Of a stretch of 64,000 bases of DNA, positions 46,809-55,826 are shown in pieces; position 1 is the first letter of the stretch, and every line of letters begins with the position of its first letter. A program made the translations under genes and the position numbers. Source of the DNA: Roseburia sp. AF12-17LB (GTDB lineage: Bacteria > Bacillota > Clostridia > Lachnospirales > Lachnospiraceae); NCBI RefSeq assembly GCF_003479605.1, contig NZ_QUHR01000006.1, forward strand, positions 124,001-188,000. Reading direction: 5' to 3'. The notes beneath the pieces are model-generated. The model did not search any database and was not told the origin of the DNA. It worked only from the letters and a program-made list of their open reading frames with translations.

Positions 46809-47930
46809 ATGGGCCGCAGACCGGGAAGAAAATCAGGCACAAAAGAAAAGACAATTAAATATTTTGACTATACACTTTTGTTTGTTATTATTTTCTTAGT
46901 GTGTTTTGGTCTGGTTATGCTGTACAGCACCAGTTCTTATAATGCACAGATTGAGTATGGCGATGGAACTCATTATCTAAAGCGGCAGGCATTTGCATGC
47001 TGCCTTGGATTTGCTGCCATGTTTGTGATTTCCAAGATTGATTATCATGTGTGGAAGAAACTGTATGGTGTGGCATACATAGGCGCATTTTTACTGTGCG
47101 TTTCCGTTATCTTTTTAGGATCGAATGGAAATGGTTCTACCAGATGGTTCCGCCTTGGTCCGCTTTCTTTCCAGCCATCTGAGTTTGCAAAGCTTGCTGT
47201 CATTATTTTTCTTGCAACGGTAATCAGCCGCATGCAAAAGAAGATTGGCGATCTGAAGGAACTGATGAAGGTAATGGTTTTACTGCTTCCGCTGGTTGGA
47301 CCGGTTGCTTATACGAACTTAAGTACCGCGATTATCATTGTGGGTATCGCAGTGGCAATGGCGTTCGTGGCAAGCCCGAAATATGCGCAGTTTGTGGGAA
47401 TGGCAATCGCAGTATTCGCTTTCGGAGCAGTCTTTATTGTACTGGCAAGCTATCGTGCAGAACGTATCAAAATCTGGCTCCATCCGGAGAATTATGATAA
47501 AGGTTATCAGACCATGCAGGGCTTATATGCCATTGGTTCTGGAGGACTTTTTGGAAAAGGACTTGGTGCCAGTATGCAGAAGCTTGGGTTCGTACCGGAA
47601 GCGCAGAATGATATGGTATTTTCCATCATCTGTGAGGAGCTTGGATTATTCGGAGCAATCTGCCTGATTTTGCTGTTTATCTTAATGCTGTGGCGTTTTA
47701 TGGTAATTGCCAATAATGCGAAAGATTTATATGGTGCATTGCTGGTGGTTGGTATTATGGCTCACATTGCCATTCAGGTAATCCTTAATATCGCCGTTGT
47801 AACCAACAGTATTCCAAATACCGGTATCACACTTCCTTTTATCAGTTATGGTGGTACTTCGGCATCATTCCTCTTAGCAGAAATGGGACTTGCGTTAAGT
47901 GTTTCCAGAGGAATTCAGTTGGAGGGATAG
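46809..47930 (+). CDS. ftsW: SEDS peptidoglycan polymerase FtsW
   Basis: The 373-residue SEDS protein has about ten membrane segments and polymerises lipid II together with its class B PBP. Seen: LVMLYSTSSYNAQ in the first segment region, FQPSEFAKLAVIIFLA, and the C-terminal NSIPNTGITLPFISYGGTS signature. Its place in the cluster favours FtsW; SpoVE is close in sequence and cannot be excluded. Six bases separate it from murD and three from ftsQ. Confidence 0.93.
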   Translation: MGRRPGRKSGTKEKTIKYFDYTLLFVIIFLVCFGLVMLYSTSSYNAQIEYGDGTHYLKRQAFACCLGFAAMFVISKIDYHVWKKLYGVAYIGAFLLCVSVIFLGSNGNGSTRWFRLGPLSFQPSEFAKLAVIIFLATVISRMQKKIGDLKELMKVMVLLLPLVGPVAYTNLSTAIIIVGIAVAMAFVASPKYAQFVGMAIAVFAFGAVFIVLASYRAERIKIWLHPENYDKGYQTMQGLYAIGSGGLFGKGLGASMQKLGFVPEAQNDMVFSIICEELGLFGAICLILLFILMLWRFMVIANNAKDLYGALLVVGIMAHIAIQVILNIAVVTNSIPNTGITLPFISYGGTSASFLLAEMGLALSVSRGIQLEG

Positions 47931-47933
47931 GAT

Positions 47934-48683
47934 ATGATACGAGAAGAACGCAGAAAGAAGAGAAGAAGAAAACATATCCTGATTGGATTTCTGACTACAC
48001 TGTTGATTCTGGCACTGGCAGCACTCATTGTAATCAAGGTATTTACCGTAAAAAATGTCGAAGTAGAAGGCAATAAATTATACAGTGATGAGCAGATTAA
48101 GGAATGGGTCTTAAATGATGACTATTCCTGGAATACATTATATGTATATTTTAAATATCGTTTCTTTGATACACAGAAAGTTCCGTTTATTGATACGATG
48201 GAGGTGAGTGTCAAATCACCGCATACCCTTCATGTAGAAGTATATGAAAAAGGACTGCTGGGCTACTTATATATGGATTCCCTGGGACAGAATGTCTATT
48301 TTGACAAAGATGGCTTTGTAGTGGAAATGTCTACAGATGTCATCGAAGGAGTACCGCAGATTACCGGACTGGCTTGTGGGGATGCAGTGCTTTATGAAAA
48401 ACTTGACGTAAGCGGAAAAGATACCCTAAAGGATTTGCTGGCAGTAACCCAGACCTTAAAGAAGTATAATCTGGTTCCGGATACCATCAATTATGATGAC
48501 CAGGGAAACGTGACCCTGCAGTACGGAACGATTACGGTGAATCTTGGACAGGCAACCAGCCTTACGGAAAAAGTAGTTCGTATGGAGAAAATTATGCCAA
48601 ATCTGGAAGGACTTACAGGCATTCTTCATCTGGAAGACTGGACAGAAGATACCACAGATATTACTTTTGAAAAGACGGCGTAA
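47934..48683 (+). CDS. ftsQ: Cell division protein FtsQ/DivIB
   Basis: Product of 249 residues with a basic N-terminus (REERRKKRRRKH), one membrane segment (about 14-36), and a POTRA domain right after it (VFTVKNVEVEGNKLYSDEQIKE). It links FtsL-DivIC with the septal synthases. GGAGGGATAGGAT leads into its ATG, and it starts three bases after ftsW. Confidence 0.92.
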   Translation: MIREERRKKRRRKHILIGFLTTLLILALAALIVIKVFTVKNVEVEGNKLYSDEQIKEWVLNDDYSWNTLYVYFKYRFFDTQKVPFIDTMEVSVKSPHTLHVEVYEKGLLGYLYMDSLGQNVYFDKDGFVVEMSTDVIEGVPQITGLACGDAVLYEKLDVSGKDTLKDLLAVTQTLKKYNLVPDTINYDDQGNVTLQYGTITVNLGQATSLTEKVVRMEKIMPNLEGLTGILHLEDWTEDTTDITFEKTA

Positions 48684-48710
48684 TTTTTTCAAAAAAACAG
48701 AAAATATAGG

Positions 48711-48739
48711 TTGATTATTTTTACGAAAAATTATATGAT
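48711..48739 (+). promoter_or_regulatory. Candidate promoter of ftsZ
   Basis: TTGATT (48711-48716), 17 bases, TATGAT (48734-48739), in the gap after ftsQ, giving ftsZ its own transcript. Confidence 0.6.
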
Positions 48740-48771
48740 AGAGTATATGAGTAAATAAAGGCATACTTTTT

Positions 48772-48800
48772 ATGAGAAATCTGTAAAGCAGATTTCTCAT
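48772..48800 (+). promoter_or_regulatory. Perfect hairpin in the ftsZ leader
   Basis: ATGAGAAATCTG (48772-48783) and CAGATTTCTCAT (48789-48800) form a perfect 12-bp stem with a five-base loop. No T run follows, so it is not a terminator. It ends 27 bases before the ribosome binding site of ftsZ and may stabilise the message or mark a processing site. Confidence 0.6.
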
Positions 48801-48839
48801 AGATTACATATAGAATGAGGGAGAGAAGGAGGAACTACC

Positions 48840-50075
48840 TTGCTTGAAATTAAAACAACAGAAGCAGAATCCAGTGCTAAAATTATTGTAATTGGTGTTG
48901 GTGGTGCAGGTAATAATGCAGTAAATAGAATGATTGATGAAAATATTGGTGGTGTTGAGTTTGTTGGAGTAAATACCGATAAACAGGCATTACTTTTATG
49001 TAAAGCACCTACGTTGATTCAGATTGGTGAGAAGCTTACCAAAGGACTTGGAGCAGGAGCACAGCCGGAGGTTGGAGCCAAAGCTGCAGAAGAGAGTATG
49101 GAAGAGTTGTCAGCAGCTATTGAAGGTGCAGATATGGTATTCGTAACCTGTGGTATGGGTGGCGGAACCGGTACAGGAGCAGCTCCTGTTGTGGCAAAGA
49201 TTGCAAAGGATCAGGGAATTCTTACCGTTGGTGTTGTAACTAAGCCGTTTAAATTTGAAGCAAAAGCAAGAATGGTAAATGCTTTAAGCGGTGTTGACAA
49301 GCTTCGTGAGAATGTAGATACCTTGATTGTAATTCCAAATGATAAATTATTAGAGATTGTAGACCGCAGAACAACCTTCCCGGATGCATTAAAGAAAGCA
49401 GATGAGGTGCTTCAGCAGGCGGTTCAGGGAATCACAGATCTGATTAATATGCCGGCATTGATTAACCTTGATTTCGCAGATGTTCAGACTGTTATGAAGG
49501 ACAAGGGTCTTGCACATATCGGTATCGGTATGGCTAAGGGTGATGATAAGGCAATTGAGGCAGTCAAACTGGCTGTTACCAGTCCATTGCTTGAGACAAC
49601 TATCAATGGAGCAAGCCATGTTATTATCAATATTTCCGGTGATATTTCTCTTATGGATGCCAATGATGCAGCAAGCTATGTAGAAGATCTTGCCGGCGAT
49701 AATGCAAATATTATCTTTGGTGCAAAATATGATGAGACTATGACAGATGCTGCAACGATTACTGTAATTGCAACAGGACTGGAAGAGAATGCAGCAAAAA
49801 CCACTGCATCTTCTAATCTTATGTCCGGATTGAAATATCCAAATACAGCAGCAACCACCAGACCGGTCATTAATTCCGGACTTGTAAACCGTACTGCTAA
49901 TGTTACAACCAACAGCAGTTTCGGAGCAACATCTACTCTGGGACAGACTGCTGCACAGCAGCCAGCTCCGACAGCTTCTCCATTTATTGGAATTACCAAA
50001 CCAAAGAGACCGGAAAGTACTGTTCATGAGAAGGATATTAAAATTCCGGAGTTCTTAAAGAGTACCAAAAAATAA
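48840..50075 (+). CDS. ftsZ: Cell division protein FtsZ
   Basis: The 411-residue tubulin-like GTPase forms the Z ring. It has [17 protein letters not shown] near the N-terminus, the tubulin signature [10 protein letters not shown] (about residues 107-116), NADxDL-type [11 protein letters not shown], a variable Thr/Ala/Ser-rich linker from about 320, and the conserved C-terminal peptide DIKIPEFLK that binds partners. Translation starts at TTG 48840, seven bases after AGGAGG. No ftsA is beside it. A terminator follows. Confidence 0.97.
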   Translation: MLEIKTTEAESSAKIIVIGVGGAGNNAVNRMIDENIGGVEFVGVNTDKQALLLCKAPTLIQIGEKLTKGLGAGAQPEVGAKAAEESMEELSAAIEGADMVFVTCGMGGGTGTGAAPVVAKIAKDQGILTVGVVTKPFKFEAKARMVNALSGVDKLRENVDTLIVIPNDKLLEIVDRRTTFPDALKKADEVLQQAVQGITDLINMPALINLDFADVQTVMKDKGLAHIGIGMAKGDDKAIEAVKLAVTSPLLETTINGASHVIINISGDISLMDANDAASYVEDLAGDNANIIFGAKYDETMTDAATITVIATGLEENAAKTTASSNLMSGLKYPNTAATTRPVINSGLVNRTANVTTNSSFGATSTLGQTAAQQPAPTASPFIGITKPKRPESTVHEKDIKIPEFLKSTKK

Positions 50076-50154
50076 GAACTATCATTTTGAAAAGGATAGC
50101 AATAAAATTATAGTGTAAGAGTAGAAAAGGAATTTGAAGTTCCTATATGATACG

Positions 50155-50216
50155 ACGCTTAGAACATTTGAAATGTACCAGATACTGGTGACAGCCATTG
50201 TTCTAAGCGTTTTTTT
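50155..50216 (+). terminator. Intrinsic terminator after ftsZ
   Basis: ACGCTTAGAACA (50155-50166) pairs with TGTTCTAAGCGT (50199-50210), followed by six T. Confidence 0.85.
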
Positions 50217-50229
50217 CGTTGTCAGGCAT

Positions 50230-50262
50230 CCGTAAGAAGCTGCCGGTGGCAGCTTCTTACGG
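50230..50262. repeat. Perfect GC-rich hairpin behind the ftsZ terminator
   Basis: CCGTAAGAAGCTGCC (50230-50244) and its exact inverse (50248-50262) form a 15-bp stem with a GGT loop. There is no T run. It lies, like the GC-rich repeats at 8.1, 36.8 and 53.8 kb, directly after a terminator, but shares little sequence with them. The rest of the gap to spoIIGA holds the promoter region below. Confidence 0.6.
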
Positions 50263-50353
50263 TAAGATTTGCAGAGTGCATTACGTTTCTTTTGCAACTT
50301 CCCTGCCGGGCAGTCGGATTCTGTCAATGAAATGAAAGAATGGCTGCATCTGT

Positions 50354-50387
50354 TTTGACAAAATATGCAGAGGAAAGTTTGTATAAT
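50354..50387 (+). promoter_or_regulatory. spoIIG-like promoter with wide spacing
   Basis: TTGACA (50355-50360) and TATAAT (50382-50387) both match consensus but are 21 bases apart. TTTGACA at 50354-50360 is the inverse of TGTCAAA, one change from a Spo0A box, and TGTCAAT lies at 50322. The Bacillus subtilis spoIIG promoter also has over-wide spacing (22 bp) and is switched on by Spo0A-P bound at the -35 region. Confidence 0.5.
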
Positions 50388-50404
50388 GCAGGAAAGGAAG
50401 GGAG

Positions 50405-51205
50405 GTGGCATGTATTTATGAGATATATTTAGATGTTCTTTTTGTCAATAGTTTCCTGATGGATGTGCTGAATCTGTTCCTGACAGGCATATTTTTGCGG
50501 AATCTCATACATAAGGGCAGGATACTGCTTGCTGCCTTATTTGGAAGTGGTATGGGAGTCATTTGTTTTCTGATGCTTTCATCCTATAGATTGTATCGGC
50601 TGATTATGTATGTACCGGTTCCGCTTGGCATGGTTATGATTGCATTTTTTACGAGGAAACATACGACACAAAGAGTCGCTTTTCTGATAAAAAACTGGCT
50701 TGGCTGTTTTTTGTTTTCGATTCTGACAGGAGGCTGCATGCAGTGGCTCAATAAGAGCCTTTTTTATGGGCAGCATTTTTATCTGGCAATGGTGCTGACG
50801 GCGGGAATTGCTGTGTCAGCATCCATAATATGGCGCAGCAGAAAGGAGAGAAGCCGGCATCTTTATCAGGTGCGTCTTTGCTATCATGAACATGAATTGC
50901 TGTTAGAAGCCTATTATGATACCGGAAATCTGCTGATCGACCCCTATGTGGGAAAACCGGTCAGTATCATAGATAAAGAGCTTCTGATGCCGATTTTCCG
51001 GGAAGATGAGCCGGTAGTACGACTGTTGCCATTTAGCAGTATGGGAGAGAAAAACGGCTTGGTAGAAGCACTTACCGTAGAAGAACTTTATATTAAAGAA
51101 GGAAAAAAAGAGCGGCAGATTTTACAGGCGGTGATTGCACTTGGAAGTCCATCGTTGTTTCAAAAGAAGGAATATCAGATGATTTTAAATTGCCATCTGC
51201 TATAG
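50405..51205 (+). CDS. spoIIGA: Sigma-E processing peptidase SpoIIGA
   Basis: Product of 266 residues with five hydrophobic segments in the first 145 residues and a C-terminal aspartic protease domain with DTGN (residues 172-175, EAYYDTGNLLIDP). It removes the pro-sequence of sigma-E in the mother cell at the septum. The gene is 36 bases before sigE. The GTG at 50405 overlaps the GGAGG; an ATT at 50414 would be eight bases from it and would start the protein at (M)YEIYLDVLFV, the usual place for this family. The start is therefore uncertain. Confidence 0.9.
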   Translation: MACIYEIYLDVLFVNSFLMDVLNLFLTGIFLRNLIHKGRILLAALFGSGMGVICFLMLSSYRLYRLIMYVPVPLGMVMIAFFTRKHTTQRVAFLIKNWLGCFLFSILTGGCMQWLNKSLFYGQHFYLAMVLTAGIAVSASIIWRSRKERSRHLYQVRLCYHEHELLLEAYYDTGNLLIDPYVGKPVSIIDKELLMPIFREDEPVVRLLPFSSMGEKNGLVEALTVEELYIKEGKKERQILQAVIALGSPSLFQKKEYQMILNCHLL

Positions 51206-51241
51206 GATGGAATGTGAATAAGAGAGGAAAGAGGAGTTGTA

Positions 51242-51982
51242 ATGTATTTAAAAGTAGATATACCGGAGCATTTTCAGTTTCGCATTGTGCGTAGTTTAAA
51301 AGATATGCTGCTTCGTAAGGAGACGGAGATTCACTATATCGGAGGGGCAGAGGTGCTGCCGCCACCGCTTCCGGCGAAAGAGGAAATGGAATGTATCGGA
51401 CAATTGGTGAAAGAGCAGAGTGAGACTGCAAGAAAGAAATTAATCGAGCATAATCTGAGACTTGTAGTATACATAGCGAAGAAATTTGACAATACGGGAG
51501 TAGGAGTGGAGGATTTGATTTCTATTGGAACCATCGGATTAATCAAGGCAATTAATACTTTTAATCCGGAAAAAAATATCAAGCTTGCAACCTATGCCTC
51601 CCGATGTATTGAAAATGAAATTCTGATGTATCTGCGTAGAAATAATAAGACGAAATTAGAGGTATCCATTGATGAGCCGTTAAATGTGGACTGGGACGGA
51701 AATGAATTACTACTTTCGGATATTTTAGGAACAGATGAAGATGTCATTTACCGGGATATTGAGACTGAGGTTGAAAAGAAGCTTTTGAATAAAGCAATTG
51801 AGCATTTAAACGGCAGGGAGCGGACAATTATTGAACTGCGGTTTGGCATCAATTCGAAAAACGGTAATGAACTGACCCAGAAAGAGGTGGCAGATTTATT
51901 AGGAATTTCCCAGTCTTATATTTCCAGGCTGGAGAAAAAGATTATGAAACGATTGAAGAAAGAAATTGTGCGATTTGAATAA
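51242..51982 (+). CDS. sigE: Sporulation sigma factor SigE
   Basis: The 246-residue sigma factor directs early mother-cell transcription. The N-terminus is a pro-sequence; [12 protein letters not shown] (residues 32-43) marks the processing region, so cleavage should lie near residue 32-35. Region 2 has [19 protein letters not shown] and [17 protein letters not shown]; region 4 has [21 protein letters not shown]. It follows spoIIGA as one unit. The sigG gene that often comes next in Bacillus is absent. Confidence 0.95.
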   Translation: MYLKVDIPEHFQFRIVRSLKDMLLRKETEIHYIGGAEVLPPPLPAKEEMECIGQLVKEQSETARKKLIEHNLRLVVYIAKKFDNTGVGVEDLISIGTIGLIKAINTFNPEKNIKLATYASRCIENEILMYLRRNNKTKLEVSIDEPLNVDWDGNELLLSDILGTDEDVIYRDIETEVEKKLLNKAIEHLNGRERTIIELRFGINSKNGNELTQKEVADLLGISQSYISRLEKKIMKRLKKEIVRFE

Positions 51983-52074
51983 AAAAGAAAGAAAATGTAT
52001 ACATTTTTTGTCCAATATGATAAAATAATACTATCATAAGTTCGACAATAAAGAGATGGCGAGGAGATGGTATT

Positions 52075-53679
52075 ATGTTATTGGAGTTTTTAGGGGCTGC
52101 ACATGAAGTAACTGGAAGTTGTCATTTTCTGCAATGTCAGGATAAGCGGATACTGGTGGATTGTGGTATGGAGCAGGGACCGGATTTATATGTGAATCAG
52201 GAGATTCCGGTGAATGCATCTAATATTGATTATGTGTTTGTAACACATGCCCATATCGACCATTCAGGCTTACTTCCATTGCTGTATAGTCATGGATTCC
52301 GGGGACAGATATTTGCGACAACAGCAACCAGCGAACTTTGTAATATCATGTTAAAGGACAGTGCACACATCCAGATGTTTGAAGCAGAGTGGAGAAACCG
52401 TAAGGCTAGGAGAGCCGGATTACCGGAAGTAGTGCCTCTTTACGATATGGATGATGCACAGGGGGTTTTAGAGCATTTTGTATCATGTGATTACAATAAA
52501 ATCATTGAAATCTGTAATGGAGTAAAAATCCGGTTTGTAGATGCCGGACATCTTCTTGGTTCATCCAGCATTGAGGTATGGCTGACGGAAGAAGATAAGA
52601 CTGTGAAAATTGTATTTTCCGGAGATATCGGTCATGGCAATAAGCCATTGATTAAAAATCCGCAGTTTATCGATGAAGCAGATTATGTATTGATTGAATC
52701 CACTTATGGTGACCGGATACATGCAGATCCGCCGGATTATGCACCGGAACTTGCGGCAGTAATTAAGCGGACATTTGCAAGAGGTGGTAATCTTGTCATT
52801 CCGGCATTTTCTGTAGGTCGTACACAGGAAATGCTATATCATCTGCGACGGATTAAGACAGAACATCTGCTGCCGGAGTTTGAAGATTTTGAGGCCTATA
52901 TCGACAGCCCGCTGGCTGTGGAAGCAACAAATATTTTCCATAAGAGTGTAGAAGACTGCTTCTCTGATGAGGCAAAGAAATTAGTGGAGCAGGGTATTAA
53001 TCCGATTGGATTCCCGGGACTGAAAACGTCTGTTACCAGTGATGAATCCAAAATGATTAACTTCAGCAAGAAACCATTGGTTATCATTTCTGCTTCCGGT
53101 ATGTGTGAGGCTGGCCGTATCCGCCATCATTTAAAACATAATTTGTGGAGACCGGAAAGCACGATTCTGTTTGTAGGATATCAGGTACCTGGAACCTTGG
53201 GTCATGCACTTTTGAATGGAGCCAAAGAAGTAAAACTTTTCGGTGAAAATATTCAGGTACATGCAGAAATTTTAAATCTTCCTGGTATCAGTGGCCATGC
53301 AGACCGTGATATGCTGACAAAATGGGCATCTGCATTTAAAAATCCACCAAAGCGTGTCTTTGTGGTACATGGTGAGGATAAGGTCTGTGATGAATTTGCA
53401 GAGCATCTGCATACGGAATTAGGCTATCAGGCGGTTGCACCATATAGTGGTGATACCTATGACTTATTAGAAAATGTCTGTGTTCATGAAGGAAGCCGTG
53501 AACTGGTTGAAAAGAAGAAAGACAAACCGGCAAAGGCATCCTCTAATGTGTTTGCAAGACTGCTGGCGGCGGGTCAGAGGCTGCTTAGTGTCATTCAGAA
53601 GAATGAAGGTATCCCAAATAAGGACCTTGCCAAATTTGCTGACCAGATTAATTCTCTGGCAGATAAGTGGGACAGATAG
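52075..53679 (+). CDS. Beta-CASP metallo-beta-lactamase ribonuclease
   Basis: The 534-residue product is a metallo-beta-lactamase fold enzyme with a beta-CASP insertion, of the RNA-cleaving YSH1/CPSF-like type. The metal motif HAHIDH is at residues 58-63, GHLLGSSSIEV and FSGDIGHGNKP follow, then the beta-CASP motifs (IPAFSVGRTQEM, ISASGMCEAGRIRHH, GISGHADRD). No separate RNA-binding KH domain. It probably trims or degrades RNA in the cytosol. A strong terminator follows. It is unrelated to the sporulation genes in front, as far as can be seen. Confidence 0.9.
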   Translation: MLLEFLGAAHEVTGSCHFLQCQDKRILVDCGMEQGPDLYVNQEIPVNASNIDYVFVTHAHIDHSGLLPLLYSHGFRGQIFATTATSELCNIMLKDSAHIQMFEAEWRNRKARRAGLPEVVPLYDMDDAQGVLEHFVSCDYNKIIEICNGVKIRFVDAGHLLGSSSIEVWLTEEDKTVKIVFSGDIGHGNKPLIKNPQFIDEADYVLIESTYGDRIHADPPDYAPELAAVIKRTFARGGNLVIPAFSVGRTQEMLYHLRRIKTEHLLPEFEDFEAYIDSPLAVEATNIFHKSVEDCFSDEAKKLVEQGINPIGFPGLKTSVTSDESKMINFSKKPLVIISASGMCEAGRIRHHLKHNLWRPESTILFVGYQVPGTLGHALLNGAKEVKLFGENIQVHAEILNLPGISGHADRDMLTKWASAFKNPPKRVFVVHGEDKVCDEFAEHLHTELGYQAVAPYSGDTYDLLENVCVHEGSRELVEKKKDKPAKASSNVFARLLAAGQRLLSVIQKNEGIPNKDLAKFADQINSLADKWDR

Positions 53680-53739
53680 GAAGTTGAAAAGGAACTTGGA
53701 AATAAAGAAATAGAAAAGTATCATGAAAAGTAACCAGAA

Positions 53740-53786
53740 AAGACATTCGTATCCGGGAAAATGCCGGTGCGGATGTCTTTTTTTAC
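53740..53786 (+). terminator. Intrinsic terminator after the beta-CASP gene
   Basis: A 16-17-base stem starting AAGACATTCG at 53740 pairs with GGTGCGGATGTCTT, with G-T pairs, followed by seven T. Confidence 0.85.
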
Positions 53787-53830
53787 TCGAGAAACTCGCA
53801 AAGCGTGTTTCTCGCTACTTGCTGTCAAGC
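53786..53830. repeat. GC-rich fold-back repeat, copy 3 (fragment)
   Basis: CGCAAAGCGTGTTTCTCG resembles the end of copy 1 near 8217-8234, and TTGCTGTCAAGCAT continues it (TTGCGGGCAGCAT in copy 1). GAGAAAC/GTTTCTC forms a hairpin. Again it sits right behind a terminator. Confidence 0.5.
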
Positions 53831-53924
53831 ATTTTCAAATGACTATGGAAAAAGAAGAAATATTCCGATATATAAGTGTAAGATAAAATGCAAGGAACAA
53901 ATTACGAAATCAGGAGGAAATGCG

Positions 53925-54509
53925 ATGGCAGTCAGACTGAATTTATTTTCCAATACGGAGCAGGATACAAAGAAGGTATCTACGGTGGAGGAATTGCCGC
54001 AGTATATGCTGAAATGCATTTATGATAATAATGTGGCAGAAGAAAGTGAAGAAGCAAAACAGGAAAAAATGGCGAAAATCAAACGGAAATTAGAGGCTGG
54101 AAAGAAGCTGACCAAAGAAGAACTTTCATGGCTTCAAAGAAATGACCCCATTGCATATGCCCATGCGATACGGATTCAGATGATTGCAGAGGAAGTGGAG
54201 AACGAGCTGAAAACTGCAAAGAGCAAAGAAGAAGCAAACCGTATTGTATCCACCGCTGTTTCCGGTATATCGGACAATGATCCGGATAAGGAATATATTG
54301 TAGCAGCAGTAAACAGGGTGTCAGATGAATTCCATAAATCCGGTGCCTATAGCAGACTGCCGGGAACTCAGGAAAGTGCAGAAAAGAGAAAGCAGAAAAA
54401 GGAAAATGGGATTTCTTTCAAGAGAGAGGATGAAAAGGAAGAACTGATGAACTGGAGTCCGTTGCAGGAAGTCATTGAGAAACTACCGACATTTACAGCC
54501 GGAGCATAG
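53925..54509 (+). CDS. Unknown protein, 194 residues
   Basis: I do not recognise a family. The product is soluble, rich in Lys and Glu, and predicted mostly helical, with KLEAGKKLTKEELSWLQRNDP in the middle and a tail WSPLQEVIEKLPTF. There is no signal peptide or membrane segment. AGGAGG precedes the ATG at 53925. It is a single gene between two terminators. Codon use looks like its neighbours, so there is no sign of recent transfer. Confidence 0.6.
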   Translation: MAVRLNLFSNTEQDTKKVSTVEELPQYMLKCIYDNNVAEESEEAKQEKMAKIKRKLEAGKKLTKEELSWLQRNDPIAYAHAIRIQMIAEEVENELKTAKSKEEANRIVSTAVSGISDNDPDKEYIVAAVNRVSDEFHKSGAYSRLPGTQESAEKRKQKKENGISFKREDEKEELMNWSPLQEVIEKLPTFTAGA

Positions 54510-54520
54510 GATAAAATAAA

Positions 54521-54560
54521 AATCCGCATATCAGAGTATATCTGGTATGCGGATTTTTTT
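54521..54560. terminator. Bidirectional terminator before the LUD gene
   Basis: AATCCGCATATC (54521-54532) pairs with GGTATGCGGATT (54544-54555), flanked by A on the left and T on the right. Confidence 0.85.
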
Positions 54561-54571
54561 ATGAAATCGTA

Positions 54572-55210
54572 TTAATATCCTAATTCCTCTCCGATGAGAA
54601 TTACTTTGATTCTTCCCGGAATACCACTTCTTCTGGTGATAACAACCTGATTACAGATACACTCCGGTGAGAGGCAGTCGGCACATGTTCCGGTGAGTGC
54701 ACATGGCGTTTTCTTGCTAAGGCGGATGCAGTTGGCAGGAGTAGCAGTATTATGTACCCGGTCAAGAGCGTCGTCAACTGTTTTTACAACCTTATTCATA
54801 CCGGCCATAACGATGACTTCCTTCGGGCCATAGATGAGTGCTGCAACCCGGTTGCCATTTCCGTCAATATTGACAAGCTGTCCGTCAGAAGTGATTGCAT
54901 TGGAACTCATAAAATAATAATCTGCATTCAGACACTGATGATAAATTGCAGTTGTTTCTTCCGGTGTGGCAGCTTTGCTTCTGTCATAAAGAGTGATGTC
55001 AGTCTTATTTTGCAGAGCAGCCATCATACCACTTTCGGTTAAAGTCATGGAACCGCCAAAACCAACGGTTGCCTGTGTCGGCAGCATGGAAGTGGCAAGT
55101 GCAACGGCTTCTTCTTTGGTGGCACAGTAATATGCGTCAATCTGTCTTTTCTTGAATTTTTCAATCATGGACGTAGCGAGTGTTTCATAAAATTGTTTCT
55201 TTGGATCCAT
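54572..55210 (-). CDS. LUD domain protein (lactate utilisation related)
   Basis: The 212-residue product matches the LUD (DUF162) domain family, related to LutC/LutB parts of lactate oxidation. Seen: VGFGGSMTLTESGMM, LYDRSK, MSSNAITSDGQLVNIDGNGNR cut across the core, PKEVIVMAGMNKVV, and a C-terminal cysteine set (CALTGTCADCLSPECIC) that may hold metal. The single-domain form is common in anaerobes; its substrate is not known and no other lut genes are near. AAGGAGGT precedes the ATG at 55210. Confidence 0.85.
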   Translation of the reverse strand: MDPKKQFYETLATSMIEKFKKRQIDAYYCATKEEAVALATSMLPTQATVGFGGSMTLTESGMMAALQNKTDITLYDRSKAATPEETTAIYHQCLNADYYFMSSNAITSDGQLVNIDGNGNRVAALIYGPKEVIVMAGMNKVVKTVDDALDRVHNTATPANCIRLSKKTPCALTGTCADCLSPECICNQVVITRRSGIPGRIKVILIGEELGY

Positions 55211-55406
55211 AAAGATACCTCCTTGATGCGTAAGTGTATGGTGAGAAAAATTCTTAATATACACCATACAAAATATATTACATCATAGGATGGGGATTTG
55301 GCAATCCGAAAAGTCAGATAGATTGTTTCATTGACAAAAAACATAAATGAGCACAAAATGGGTACAAATAAAGGATAAAAGATACATGTAAGAAAAGAGG
55401 AACCAA

Positions 55407-55826
55407 ATGCAAAATAAAATTACAATAGAAGAATGCCAGAAATTATTAGAGCAGAATCCCTTTGGAAGTCTGCTGCAGATGAAGATAACAGAGGCAGAAC
55501 TTGGAAGGGTAAAGGCAGAACTGCCATTCAAAAAAGAGTTTACAAATATCTATGGAGATTTGCACGGCGGAGTACTGTATTCGGCAGTGGATACCATATG
55601 CGGAATTGCGGCAGGAACCTATGGATATTATGTGACTACTGTGGACGGACAGATCCGCTATTTAAAAGCGGCGCGTGCAACAGAATATGTTACATGCACC
55701 GCCAAAGTGGTAAAACCCGGAAGGAACCTCACAGTAGTAGCATTTGAAATTACAGATGCCAATGGAATGCTTTTAAATACCGGTGATTTTACCTTTTATA
55801 ATCTGAAAGAAAAAGAGATTTTATAA
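55407..55826 (+). CDS. PaaI-type hotdog thioesterase
   Basis: The 139-residue product is a hotdog-fold acyl-CoA thioesterase of the PaaI/YbgC-like group, with the active-site helix in GDLHGGVLYSAVDTICG and TVDGQIRYLKAA. Substrates of such enzymes are short or aromatic acyl-CoAs. The start has an AGAGGA site upstream. Its last six bases overlap the end of the convergent permease gene. Confidence 0.86.
   Translation: MQNKITIEECQKLLEQNPFGSLLQMKITEAELGRVKAELPFKKEFTNIYGDLHGGVLYSAVDTICGIAAGTYGYYVTTVDGQIRYLKAARATEYVTCTAKVVKPGRNLTVVAFEITDANGMLLNTGDFTFYNLKEKEIL

Noticed and set aside
48772..48800. Hairpin before ftsZ considered as a terminator of ftsQ
   Set aside because: No T run on either strand after the stem.
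49389..50027. Minus-strand frame of about 210 codons inside ftsZ
   Set aside because: Cys/Ile-rich antisense of a certain gene, no ribosome site.
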